Positions 1 through 7,636 of a stretch of DNA of 33,047 bases are shown in pieces. The translations under genes and the position numbers were made by a program. Origin of the DNA: Thermoanaerobaculia bacterium. Lineage in GTDB: Bacteria > Acidobacteriota > Thermoanaerobaculia > Multivoradales > JAIOJS01. The stretch spans positions 1 through 33,047 of the forward strand of contig JAIOJS010000232.1 of NCBI GenBank assembly GCA_019911795.1, read 5' to 3'. Numbering within the stretch: the first letter of the stretch is position 1; every line of letters begins with the position of its first letter. The notes beneath the pieces were generated by a model. It did not search any database. It saw only the letters and a program-made list of their open reading frames with translations, and was not told where the DNA came from.

Positions 1-1346
1 CCCGAGAACACCACGCCCACCACTTTGACGAAACAGGCGACCGCCAACGCTCCGGTCGCCGCCAGAACTGGTGCCGCAAGTGCCGCCCACACCGAGCCCG
101 AGCCACTCGCCGCCCTGACGAGGCCAAGGTAGATCAGCAGCTCGCTCGCGAAACCATTGCCCGGCGGTAGGCCGCAGATCGCGACGGAACCCGCCACGAA
201 CAGGCCGGCCGTCCACGGTTGCCGCCGCGACAGCCCGCCCATTGCTTCGAGGTCCCGGGTCCCCGTCGCGTGCACTACGGAACCGGCCCCCAGGAACAGT
301 AGCGACTTGAACAGCGCGTGGTTCCAGACGTGGAACAGGCACCCGGAGAGGCCCAGCACCACCAGGGTTGGCTGACCCGTCGATCGGCCCACTAGTGCCA
401 GCCCCAGTCCCAGGAGCATGATGCCGACGTTCTCGATGCTGCTGTAGGCGAGCAGTCGCTTGAGATCGCGCTGGGCGCAGGCGAAGACGATCGCAACGAG
501 CGCCGAACCACCGCCGAGCAGAAGCACCGCCCCGGCAACCGGGGCCTGAACCGGCAGGAGGGACGTAGCTCGCACCAGGCCGTAGACTCCCATATTGAGC
601 ATCACGCCGGACATCACCGCCGAGACGTGGCTCGGCGCCGAGGCGTGCGCCGCCGGAAGCCACGAGTGCAGCGGCATCACACCGGCCTTGATGCCAAAGC
701 CGACGATGGCGAGCAGTGCCGCCGCGAAGGCGAGGCCGGGTGCCGTACCGGTGGCGAGCGTTCGCAGACCGAACTCGCCGTTGGCGATCCCGAGCACGGC
801 GAAGAATCCGGCGATGGCGAGTGTTCCCACGTGGCTGTAGAGCAAGTAGAGCCAACCCGCAGCGCGGACCTCGGTCGATTCCTCGGTGGTGAGCGCGAAG
901 TATGCGGCGAGTGCCATCACCTCCCAGGCGACGAGAAAGCTCCCCGCGTCGCGAGCGAGGGTCACGAAGACCATGGCACCCAGCAGCAGTCCGAGACTGA
1001 AGCGGAGCCGCCTCCCGTTTCTAGGGTGTTGGCGTGCCGGCCAGTACCGTAGTGCATACACCACTGCCAGGCCGCCCACGACGAAGACCGGGAGCGCGAA
1101 GAATGCCGAGAGTGCGTCGATGCCGAGAGCGAGGCGGAGGCCGCCGACTCCGCCCCCGGACACCCAGTGAGTGCTCGCGTCCCCGGACAGAGCGAGGAAC
1201 ACCCCGACGCCGCCGACGCCGGCAGCGAGAAGCGTTACCGCGGTGGTGATTCGTGGTCCCCACGGGGACCTCCAGGCGAGCAGGAGGCCGGGCACACCGC
1301 TCGCGGCGAGCAGTGAACCGCCGACCACGACCAGCGTCAACGACAT
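1..1346 (-). CDS. HyfB-like proton-translocating membrane subunit, copy 1 (3' end outside window)
   Basis: This is a polytopic inner-membrane protein of the NuoL/M/N-MrpD-HyfB family, which moves protons (or Na+) in complex I-like and group 4 hydrogenase assemblies. The frame stays open from the ATG at 1346 to the window edge and aligns throughout with the next gene upstream. Visible motifs include the TM5 Glu in SFLVAWEVMAL, the TM7 Lys in FGIKAGVMPLHSWLP, the PSHVSAVMSGV loop, and the TM12 Glu in GFASELLIYL. The TM8 Lys of the family is replaced by Asn (GVMLNMGVYG). The start lies 10 bp after the stop of the upstream copy, with GTGAGG as a possible ribosome site, so the two are one operon. 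Family is confident; which complex it belongs to cannot be told because the downstream genes are off the edge. Confidence 0.85.
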   Translation of the reverse strand, partial: MSLTLVVVGGSLLAASGVPGLLLAWRSPWGPRITTAVTLLAAGVGGVGVFLALSGDASTHWVSGGGVGGLRLALGIDALSAFFALPVFVVGGLAVVYALRYWPARQHPRNGRRLRFSLGLLLGAMVFVTLARDAGSFLVAWEVMALAAYFALTTEESTEVRAAGWLYLLYSHVGTLAIAGFFAVLGIANGEFGLRTLATGTAPGLAFAAALLAIVGFGIKAGVMPLHSWLPAAHASAPSHVSAVMSGVMLNMGVYGLVRATSLLPVQAPVAGAVLLLGGGSALVAIVFACAQRDLKRLLAYSSIENVGIMLLGLGLALVGRSTGQPTLVVLGLSGCLFHVWNHALFKSLLFLGAGSVVHATGTRDLEAMGGLSRRQPWTAGLFVAGSVAICGLPPGNGFASELLIYLGLVRAASGSGSVWAALAAPVLAATGALAVACFVKVVGVVFS

Positions 1347-1356
1347 CGGCGACGCC

Positions 1357-3384
1357 TCACCCACCGCTCCCCAACGCACCGGCGAAGGCCCAGACGAGGA
1401 GTGGCAGTAGCAATGCGAGCAGGTAGACGATGTAGCGCTGGAGCCGCCCTTGGGGCAGCGCCCGAAACCAGGAGGCCACGGTTAGGGCGAGGCGGACGCT
1501 AGGCCGCAGGAGGCGATCGAGGACGGTGTCGTCGACGTGGGAGGCGAATCGCGTCGGCGCCGGGAAGTAGCCCTCGACCTGCGCCGGCTGGACCGTCGGG
1601 CGCAGGGCCCAGGCGAACCGCGACGTCACCAGCTCGGCGAACGACGAGCTCGTGTACTGGAGCCGCGGCGACGCCTCGGAGTAGCCGCAGTTCCAGGTTG
1701 GTAGGTCCGGCCGCTCGGCGCGCGCCCGCCGCCACGCTGGGCGTACTGCAATCAGCAACAACCCCACCGCCGCCACCAGCGCGAGGCCCAGGCCGCTCAC
1801 CCAGCCGAACGGCACCAGGGTCGTGAGCGGTGGCGCCGCCGTTCCGCCCAGCCACACCGACGTTACCCGGTCGAGCGCTGGAGCTACCAGCGACGGCCGC
1901 AGCCCGAGCAGCGCGCAGGCCAACGCCAACGCCGCCATCGGACCGAGCATGCCCGCCGGCGCCTCGTGGGCTCGGCGCGCCCGTTCGGAGCGCGGCGAGC
2001 CCGAGAACACCACGCCCACTACCTTGACGAAACAAGCGACCGCCAGAGCCCCGGTCGCGGCCAGAACGGGTACCGCCAACGCTGCCCACACTGCGCCCGG
2101 GCCACTCGCCGCCCTGACGAGGCCGAGGTAGATGAGCAGCTCGCTCGCAAAACCATTGCCCGGCGGTAGGCCGCAGATCGCGATCGAGCCCGCCATGAAC
2201 AGCCCTGCCGTCCACGGCATGCGATGCGAGAGCCCTCCCATCGCTTCGAGATCCCGGGTCCCCGTTGCGTGCACCACGGAACCGGCGCCCAGAAAGAGTA
2301 GTGACTTGAACAGCGCGTGGTTCCAGACATGGAATAGGCACCCGGAGAAGCCCAGAACCACCAAGGTCGGCCGCCCCGTCGATCGGCCCACCAGCGCCAG
2401 CCCCAGCCCGAGGAGAATGATTCCCACATTCTCGATGCTGTGAAAAGCGAGCAGTCGCTTGAGGTCGTGCTGGCTCAGGGCGAAGAGCACGCCGAAGAAT
2501 GAGGCCAGGCTACCGAGCGCGATCACCACGATCCCCCAGGCGAGAGGCGGCTCCGCGACGGCGGCGGTCACCCGCAGGAGTCCGTAGACCCCCATCTTGA
2601 TGACCACGCCGGACATCACCGCTGAAACGTGGCTCGGCGCCGAGGCGTGCGCTGCCGGCAGCCACGAGTGCAAGGGCATCACACCGGCCTTGATTCCGAA
2701 GGCGACGACGGCCAGAGCGAACAGTACTGCACCCGTCGAGGAGCTCATCGCTGCCGGCAACTCGTCGAAGTGAGTGCTGCCGGCGATTCGGCCCAACTGC
2801 ACGAAGAAGGCGAACAGGATCAGGATCGTAACGTGGCTGTAGAGGAGGAAGAGCCACCCCGCTTGACGCACGGTCGGCAGTCGCTCCTCCGTCGCGATCG
2901 CGACGAAGTTGGTTAGTGCCATGATCTCCCAGGCGACGAGAAACGAGACGCCGTCGCGCGCGAGCAAGATGAAAACCATGGCGCCGAGGAGTGCGCCGAA
3001 GCATAGTCGCAGCCGTCGGCCGTTGCGGGGTCGGCGGCGCGCCGGCCAGTACTTGAGCGAATAGAGCGCCGCCAGGCCGCCGACGACGAAGACCGGCAGC
3101 GCGAACCAAGCGGTCAACGGATCGACACCGAACTGGGCATTCGGCCCGCCGACGGTTGGGCCGAGGCTGACCTGGGCGACGAGACCGTTCGAAACGACCA
3201 CCGCCGCGGTGATCGCGCCGGCGAGGCTCGCGACGACCGAGGCGCCGACGGCAATGCGCTCGCCGACGGGAGAGCGGCGAGCGAAGAAGAGGCCCGGAGC
3301 ACCACTCAGCAGGAGCCCGACGCCTGCCAGGGCGAGCCAGGCGAGCGCGGCGATCGCTTCGGGTGAACCCTCTGACGCAGTCAT
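1357..3384 (-). CDS. hyfB: HyfB-like proton-translocating membrane subunit, copy 2
   Basis: This 675-residue protein matches the length of hydrogenase-4 subunit B. It has about 14-16 hydrophobic segments. The proton-pathway residues of the family are visible: Glu in SFLVAWEIMAL (TM5), Lys in AFGIKAGVMPLHSWLP (TM7), Lys in SGVVIKMGVYG (TM8) and Glu in NGFASELLIYL (TM12). The C-terminal tail begins with TWNCGYSEASPRLQYTSSSF, the typical HyfB tail, which separates it from NuoM/NuoN. Its ATG overlaps the stop of the HTH-EIIA regulator in an ATGA junction, implying translational coupling. No NiFe-hydrogenase subunit is in view, so an Mrp-like, respiratory or carbon-uptake complex is equally possible. 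Confidence 0.88.
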   Translation of the reverse strand: MTASEGSPEAIAALAWLALAGVGLLLSGAPGLFFARRSPVGERIAVGASVVASLAGAITAAVVVSNGLVAQVSLGPTVGGPNAQFGVDPLTAWFALPVFVVGGLAALYSLKYWPARRRPRNGRRLRLCFGALLGAMVFILLARDGVSFLVAWEIMALTNFVAIATEERLPTVRQAGWLFLLYSHVTILILFAFFVQLGRIAGSTHFDELPAAMSSSTGAVLFALAVVAFGIKAGVMPLHSWLPAAHASAPSHVSAVMSGVVIKMGVYGLLRVTAAVAEPPLAWGIVVIALGSLASFFGVLFALSQHDLKRLLAFHSIENVGIILLGLGLALVGRSTGRPTLVVLGFSGCLFHVWNHALFKSLLFLGAGSVVHATGTRDLEAMGGLSHRMPWTAGLFMAGSIAICGLPPGNGFASELLIYLGLVRAASGPGAVWAALAVPVLAATGALAVACFVKVVGVVFSGSPRSERARRAHEAPAGMLGPMAALALACALLGLRPSLVAPALDRVTSVWLGGTAAPPLTTLVPFGWVSGLGLALVAAVGLLLIAVRPAWRRARAERPDLPTWNCGYSEASPRLQYTSSSFAELVTSRFAWALRPTVQPAQVEGYFPAPTRFASHVDDTVLDRLLRPSVRLALTVASWFRALPQGRLQRYIVYLLALLLPLLVWAFAGALGSGG

Positions 3385-4115
3385 CGGACAGCGGACGGAA
3401 CAGCGGCGCAGCTGCTCTCCGCCCCTTTGGCTGCAGCGAAGATCTCCGCCCGCGGTGACTGCCCCATTACAGCTTCCTTGAAGCGCGCATCACGTAGAGC
3501 GAAGCTTAACCGGGACAGCAGATGGAGATGCGCACGGACGGTCGGGCTGATCAGCGTGAAGAGGGTCCCGACCGGCTGCCCATCGAGGGCGCCAAAATCC
3601 ACCGGGCGCTCGAGGAAGCAGAGGGTGACGAGCGGTCGCTCGAGGTGAAGGATCACCGGATTGCGTACATGCGGGATGGCGATCCCGTCGCCGAGGGCGG
3701 TCGATCCGAGAGCCTCACGGGCCAAGAGCACTTCGTACAGGAACTCGCGGTCCACTTCGGCCGGGAGCCTCATCGCCTCCACCACTTGGTGAAGGGCGCT
3801 CGGCTTATCCTCACCTCCGATCCGATAGTGGATCCCGCCTGCGCGGAGCGCCTCGGTAAAGTTGGCGGGCGGCGTCGACTCGGACTCCTCTTCGCGAAAA
3901 ATCTCCGGCGACACCGCGATCCGCCTCGAGGTCGCCCACTCGAGCAGCTCGACGCGATTGAATCGGTGCTGGTCATTGAGACGATAGGCCGGAATCGAGC
4001 CTTGCTTGATCCAGCGGTAGATCGTCTTCTCCGAGACGTTCAAGAGCCTGGCTGCGTCCTTGACGAGAAGCTTCACGGGAAGTTCATTTTCGCTTGGATG
4101 GACATTAGTGGACAC
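3381..4115 (-). CDS. Excisionase-type HTH fused to PTS EIIA (PtsN-like) domain
   Basis: The 244-residue protein has an N-terminal helix-turn-helix of the excisionase/MerR-like kind (residues 14-62: VKDAARLLNVSEKTIYRWIK then GSIPAYRLNDQHRFNR), a short acidic linker, and an EIIA type 2 domain (about 85-230). The phosphorylatable His is His149 in GDGIAIPHVRNP. Such proteins would be phosphorylated by Enzyme I through HPr and may switch DNA binding. It is translationally coupled to the HyfB-like genes and divergent from Enzyme I, which suggests control of one or both. The GTG start at 4115 has no convincing ribosome site and lies near a possible TTGACA box (minus strand 4142-4137), so the true start may be a little downstream. 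Confidence 0.85.
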   Translation of the reverse strand: MSTNVHPSENELPVKLLVKDAARLLNVSEKTIYRWIKQGSIPAYRLNDQHRFNRVELLEWATSRRIAVSPEIFREEESESTPPANFTEALRAGGIHYRIGGEDKPSALHQVVEAMRLPAEVDREFLYEVLLAREALGSTALGDGIAIPHVRNPVILHLERPLVTLCFLERPVDFGALDGQPVGTLFTLISPTVRAHLHLLSRLSFALRDARFKEAVMGQSPRAEIFAAAKGAESSCAAVPSAVR

Positions 4116-4117
4116 TA
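4106..4117. promoter_or_regulatory. Inverted repeat TAGTG-GA-CACTA between divergent PTS-like genes
   Basis: The arms TAGTG and CACTA are perfectly complementary around a 2-bp centre. The repeat overlaps the annotated GTG start of the HTH-EIIA gene, in the divergent region with Enzyme I. It is a candidate autoregulatory operator; no binding evidence exists. Confidence 0.3.
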
Positions 4118-4196
4118 TTCACTTTTCGTCCAACAATGTCAATCTCGAATCCTTGGTGATCGTAGACATCTTCAGTGCCGATGCTCCTGGGCATTT

Positions 4197-4226
4197 TTGT
4201 CAATACACACATGGAAGGCCTATGTC
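4197..4226 (+). promoter_or_regulatory. Possible promoter for the Enzyme I gene
   Basis: A TTGTCA box (4197-4202) is followed after 18 bp by TATGTC (4221-4226). The -35 is five of six to consensus and the -10 is poor. The position, about 115 bp before the chosen start, is reasonable. Confidence 0.25.
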
Positions 4227-4341
4227 AGTGCTAAGCTGTCACCAGCGTGAGAAGTATGTCCTCCATGATCGTTCTATGGCTCCCTATGCGGGTGGCTGCT
4301 ATCCGCTACCTGGTCGATTCCGGACACCGAGTGATCGCCAC

Positions 4342-6063
4342 GTGAATCGGCAGGCGGCGCGCAAGGGTATTGCCCTCTCTCCCGGGATCGCGCGGGGCTT
4401 CGCCTTCGTGATCGGCCGGCATGCAGCGACCCCGACTGAAGGACGGGAGGCATTGGAGGCCTCTGCCGAGATTGCACGGTTCCGTGCAGCGCTGCACCGT
4501 ACGGAGGCCGGCCTCTCGCGCCTTCTCGGCTCGATCTCGACGGTCCTGGCCGACGCCGCAGGGGCGATTCTCGGAGCACAGCAGCTGATGCTGCGCGACC
4601 CGGCACTCGTCACGGTGGTCGAGAAGCGAATTCGAGAGCAGAGTACGACCGCCGAGGGGGCGCTTCTCGGCGTCGTAGAGGAGTTGGCCCGCGCCATCGA
4701 AGCCGTCGAAGATCCGTATCTGCGCGAGCGCGCCGGTGATGTGCGCGATGTCGGTCGGCGAATTCTCTCCGAGCTGGAAGGCAGCGTGCACGACGAAGAA
4801 ATCCCGGAGGGGGCGATCATCGTCGCCCACGAGCTCGCCCCCTCGGCGGCGGCGACTCTGCCAGGACGGGTTGCCGGCGTCGTCGTCGAAACCGGGACGA
4901 GAGCATCCCACACCGCGATCCTATTGCGGACCGCCGGGCTTCCGGCCGTCGGCGCCGTCTCCGACGCGTCGAGCACGATCGAGCCGGGCAGTCCCCTTCT
5001 CGTCGACGGGATCTCGGGCCTCGTCTTCGTCGCTCCGTCTGTCGAGGTCGAGCGAGAGTACGAGCGCCTCGACCGCGAGCTGCAACAGCACCAGGCCCTT
5101 CTCGAGGACGAGACCGATCTCCCGACGGTGACTCGCGACGGTGTGGAGATCCACCTCGCGGCCAACCTCGGTAAGAGCGCTGACGTCGAGGCCGCGTTGC
5201 GCTGGAAGGCCGACTCGGTGGGACTTTTCCGGACAGAGTTCGCCTTCGGTATTCGGGACCGATTCCCAACCGAGGACGAGCAGGCCGCGATCCTCACCAC
5301 CGTCGCCGAGCGGATGAGTCCGCGACCGGTCGTCTTCCGACTACTGGATCTCGGTGCCGAGAAGACACCGCTCTATTTTCCCCTGGCGGCGACGACCAAT
5401 CCGGCACTCGGGCTTCGTGGAACCCGACTCCTCCTCGCGTACCCGGAGGTTCTGCGGACGCAACTGCGTGCGATCCTGCGCGTGCGGGCGGACTATGATG
5501 CGTCGATCCTCCTGCCGATGGTCGGTGGCGTCGAGGAAGTGAGAGCGGTCCGCGCGATGCTCGGCGAAGAGCTGCTCCAGCTGCGCCACCGCTCTGGTCT
5601 TTCGGTCCCGGCACCTCATGTCGGGGCCATGATCGAGGTTCCGAGTACGCTGCTAGTCGCCGACGAGCTTGCCCGTGAGTGCGATTTCCTGAGCCTCGGC
5701 ACCAACGACCTCGCTCAATACCTCCTGGCCGCTAGTCGCGACGACCCCGAGATGAGCAGCTACTATCACGTCCTTCATCCCGCCGTGCTCCGCGGCATCG
5801 ACCAGGTCGTTCGCGCGGCGGCGCGTGAAGGCAAGGAAGTGAACCTCTGCGGCGAGGCCGCGGGTGACCCGTTCTATACCGGCATCTTTGTCGGGCTCGG
5901 CTTGCGCCAGTTCAGCGCGTCCCCGCGGCAGTTCGGCGAGCTTCGCCACGAAGTACGCCGCCTCGACTGCCGTCGCTCACAGTCGCTGGTCAGGCGCTTG
6001 TTGCGGTGCTCGACCCGAGAAGAGATCCTGGGATTGATCGAGTCAGAAGAGACGTTCTCCTAG
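4342..6063 (+). CDS. ptsI: Phosphoenolpyruvate-protein phosphotransferase (PTS Enzyme I)
   Basis: The enzyme transfers phosphate from phosphoenolpyruvate to HPr in the cytoplasm. From the GTG at 4342 the protein has 573 residues, the usual Enzyme I length. The active His is His190 in TGTRASHTAILL and the catalytic Cys is Cys503 in NLCGEAAGDP, within one residue of the E. coli positions. The PEP-binding barrel shows GLFRTEFAF, RLLDLGAEKTPLYF, NPALGLRGTRLLL and DFLSLGTNDLAQYLLAASRD. There is no N-terminal GAF domain, so it is not a PtsP. The open frame runs upstream to 4060 and includes an ATG at 4276, but that extension is unlike the family. No HPr or EIIB/EIIC gene is in the window; the divergent EIIA-HTH protein is the obvious downstream partner. 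Confidence 0.92.
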   Translation: MNRQAARKGIALSPGIARGFAFVIGRHAATPTEGREALEASAEIARFRAALHRTEAGLSRLLGSISTVLADAAGAILGAQQLMLRDPALVTVVEKRIREQSTTAEGALLGVVEELARAIEAVEDPYLRERAGDVRDVGRRILSELEGSVHDEEIPEGAIIVAHELAPSAAATLPGRVAGVVVETGTRASHTAILLRTAGLPAVGAVSDASSTIEPGSPLLVDGISGLVFVAPSVEVEREYERLDRELQQHQALLEDETDLPTVTRDGVEIHLAANLGKSADVEAALRWKADSVGLFRTEFAFGIRDRFPTEDEQAAILTTVAERMSPRPVVFRLLDLGAEKTPLYFPLAATTNPALGLRGTRLLLAYPEVLRTQLRAILRVRADYDASILLPMVGGVEEVRAVRAMLGEELLQLRHRSGLSVPAPHVGAMIEVPSTLLVADELARECDFLSLGTNDLAQYLLAASRDDPEMSSYYHVLHPAVLRGIDQVVRAAAREGKEVNLCGEAAGDPFYTGIFVGLGLRQFSASPRQFGELRHEVRRLDCRRSQSLVRRLLRCSTREEILGLIESEETFS

Positions 6064-6168
6064 TCCTCTGGTAACATCGGTCTCGTCCGGACCCAAGCGG
6101 CCAAGTTGGGACCTCGCGGGTGGAGGAATAGGCAAGTCTTGCGCCCTTCTTCAAAGATGGAGAAGACC

Positions 6169-6780
6169 GTGAATGAGCTTAGTCAGACCGTCTTTATCGT
6201 TGACGACGATGCGGACGTGTGCGACTCACTCTCGATGCTGGTTCAGTCGGTCGGCCTCGAGGCCGAGACTTTTGACCAAGCCGTAGCCTTCCTCGAGGCT
6301 TACGAGCCCGACCGTAGTGGTTGCCTGGTGCTCGACATTCGAATGCCGGGAATGAGCGGTCTCGATCTGCAACGGCGCCTCAACGAGATGAATGCGATCC
6401 TCCCCATCATCTTCATCACCGGCCACGGCGATGTCCCGGCCGCGGTCAGGGCGATGCGGGCTGGAGCAGTGGACTTTCTGCAGAAGCCGTTCGATGAGCA
6501 GGTGCTGCTAGACCGAATCCACCAATCCCTGGGAAACGATGCACGCCACCGTCGGGAACTCGCGGAGAAGGACCTCATTCTCGAGAGAATCGCCACTCTT
6601 ACCGTCCGCGAGCGAGAGGTGATGAATCTCGTGATCAAGGGGCTCGCGAACAAGAACGTGGCCGGCCAACTGGGCGTGAGCCAGCGGACGGTCGAGATCC
6701 ATCGAGCCAGGGTCATGGAGAAGACCCAGGCGACCTCGCTGGCCCACCTCGTTCGCATGGCTATGAGCGTTGATGCCTGA
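6169..6780 (+). CDS. FixJ-type response regulator (receiver plus LuxR-type HTH)
   Basis: This is a two-domain transcription regulator of the FixJ branch. The receiver carries the acidic cluster in VFIVDDDADV, the phosphoacceptor Asp in CLVLDIRMPGMSG, the switch Thr in FITGHGDVPAAV and the Lys in FLQKPF. The output HTH is LTVREREVMNLVIKGLANKN followed by QLGVSQRTVEIHRARVM. The GTG at 6169 is preceded by GGAGAAG (6159-6165) at good spacing; an in-frame ATG at 6157 lacks a ribosome site but is possible. The likely partner is the FixL-type kinase encoded convergently 2 kb away. A second, degenerate receiver follows. Confidence 0.9.
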   Translation: MNELSQTVFIVDDDADVCDSLSMLVQSVGLEAETFDQAVAFLEAYEPDRSGCLVLDIRMPGMSGLDLQRRLNEMNAILPIIFITGHGDVPAAVRAMRAGAVDFLQKPFDEQVLLDRIHQSLGNDARHRRELAEKDLILERIATLTVREREVMNLVIKGLANKNVAGQLGVSQRTVEIHRARVMEKTQATSLAHLVRMAMSVDA

Positions 6781-6948
6781 GCTCTCCTAGCCCCACCTCG
6801 AGCGCCATCGTCTCTTGGTGCAGGCCATTTACGTACAACTCCCTATTCCGAATCTGGGCGCGGAATGGCCACACTCGACCCAGCCGGTAGTCGCTACGCT
6901 GGCCCAACTAACTTTTGTTGGCAGCCGATTCGGTGCGCTGGTGGAACG

Positions 6949-7380
6949 ATGGAGAGAACGACGCCACCCCCAGACTCGATCGTGTATGTCGTGGATCACG
7001 ACCCGGCCGTGCGTGACAGTTTGTGCCGACTCCTCGATGCGGTCGGCATCGAGGCGAAGTCATACGCTAGCGCCGAGCTCTTCCTCGAGTCCTTCGACCC
7101 GGGCCGGCTCGGATGCTTGGTGACCGAGGTGGAGCTACCCGGCCTGAGCGGGCTCGACCTGTTGGATCGACTTCGCGATCGCGAGATCGAGTCCCGTGCG
7201 GTCGTCCTTGCTAGCCACGGTGAAGTGGGACGCGCGGTTCGAGCGATGCGATCGGGCGCCATCGACTTCCTCGAGAAACCGTTCGTCGACCGCATTCTGT
7301 TGCAAAGGATTCTCGAGGTTCTCGGTCGCGACGCGAGCAGGGGGCCGACCAAGGACCGGTCGGATGCGGTCCGTCGTTAG
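6949..7380 (+). CDS. Degenerate FixJ-like receiver without output domain
   Basis: The 143-residue protein is a single receiver domain closely similar to the FixJ-type regulator just upstream. Key positions have changed: the phosphoacceptor Asp is Glu60 (CLVTEVELPGLSG), the second acidic residue is His17 (VVDHDPAV), and the switch Thr is Ala (VVLASHGEVG replaces FITGHGDV). Only the Lys in FLEKPF is kept. It lacks any HTH, ending in about 18 polar residues. The ATG at 6949 follows GGTGGA. It probably cannot be phosphorylated normally and may act as a constitutive dimerisation partner or antagonist of the active regulator or kinase. It follows the FixJ gene by 168 bp in the same direction. Confidence 0.8.
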   Translation: MERTTPPPDSIVYVVDHDPAVRDSLCRLLDAVGIEAKSYASAELFLESFDPGRLGCLVTEVELPGLSGLDLLDRLRDREIESRAVVLASHGEVGRAVRAMRSGAIDFLEKPFVDRILLQRILEVLGRDASRGPTKDRSDAVRR

Positions 7381-7530
7381 ACTGCAGTGAGGTCGTGTTG
7401 CGGCACGACTCTCTCCAAGGCCCAATCGGCACTGATGGCCGACCACAGAGCGAAGTGATCCCGGGGAGCGGCCCAAAGCTCGCTTCATGGCCACTGACAG
7501 CGAGGATCTACCCAGATCTAGCAGTCCCCA

Positions 7531-7560
7531 TAGGTAGAAACCGCGAGTCTGTATCGGTAA
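7531..7560 (+). promoter_or_regulatory. FixJ-like site, degenerate copy, upstream of nucleotidyltransferase
   Basis: TAGGTAG (7531-7537) is followed by CC at the same offset (7541-7542) as in the four better copies elsewhere in the window. The second half is shifted: GTAAGTC at 7557-7563 instead of TAGGTA at +21. It matches the group only partly. Confidence 0.35.
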
Positions 7561-7571
7561 GTCCGACTTAC
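7557..7571. promoter_or_regulatory. Perfect palindrome GTAAGTC-C-GACTTAC
   Basis: Two 7-bp arms surround a single C, 66 bp before the nucleotidyltransferase start. Each arm matches seven of eight bases of the FixJ half-site GTAMGTAG, one on each strand. It is a good operator candidate for a dimeric NarL/FixJ-type regulator. Confidence 0.45.
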
Positions 7572-7636
7572 TTCCCTTGGCTCCTCCCTACAGACTGGTT
7601 CCCAACGCGGGCAGTTCCAAGGAGGACCAATCGACT

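Noticed and set aside
1-3384. Assembly artefact explaining the duplicated HyfB genes
   Set aside because: The copies differ at many third-codon positions and clearly in their N-terminal parts, so they are true paralogues.
4060-4341. N-terminal extension of the Enzyme I frame
   Set aside because: The open frame continues upstream, but the extension is unlike Enzyme I. A start at 4342 gives the normal 573-residue length and the expected active-site positions.
4299-5300. 333-residue reading frame on the minus strand
   Set aside because: It is fully antisense to Enzyme I, rich in Arg, Ser and Pro, and shows no domain; a codon-bias shadow.
6825-6850. TACGTA half-site before the degenerate receiver gene
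   Set aside because: There is no CC at +10 and no TAGG at +21, so it does not fit the motif.
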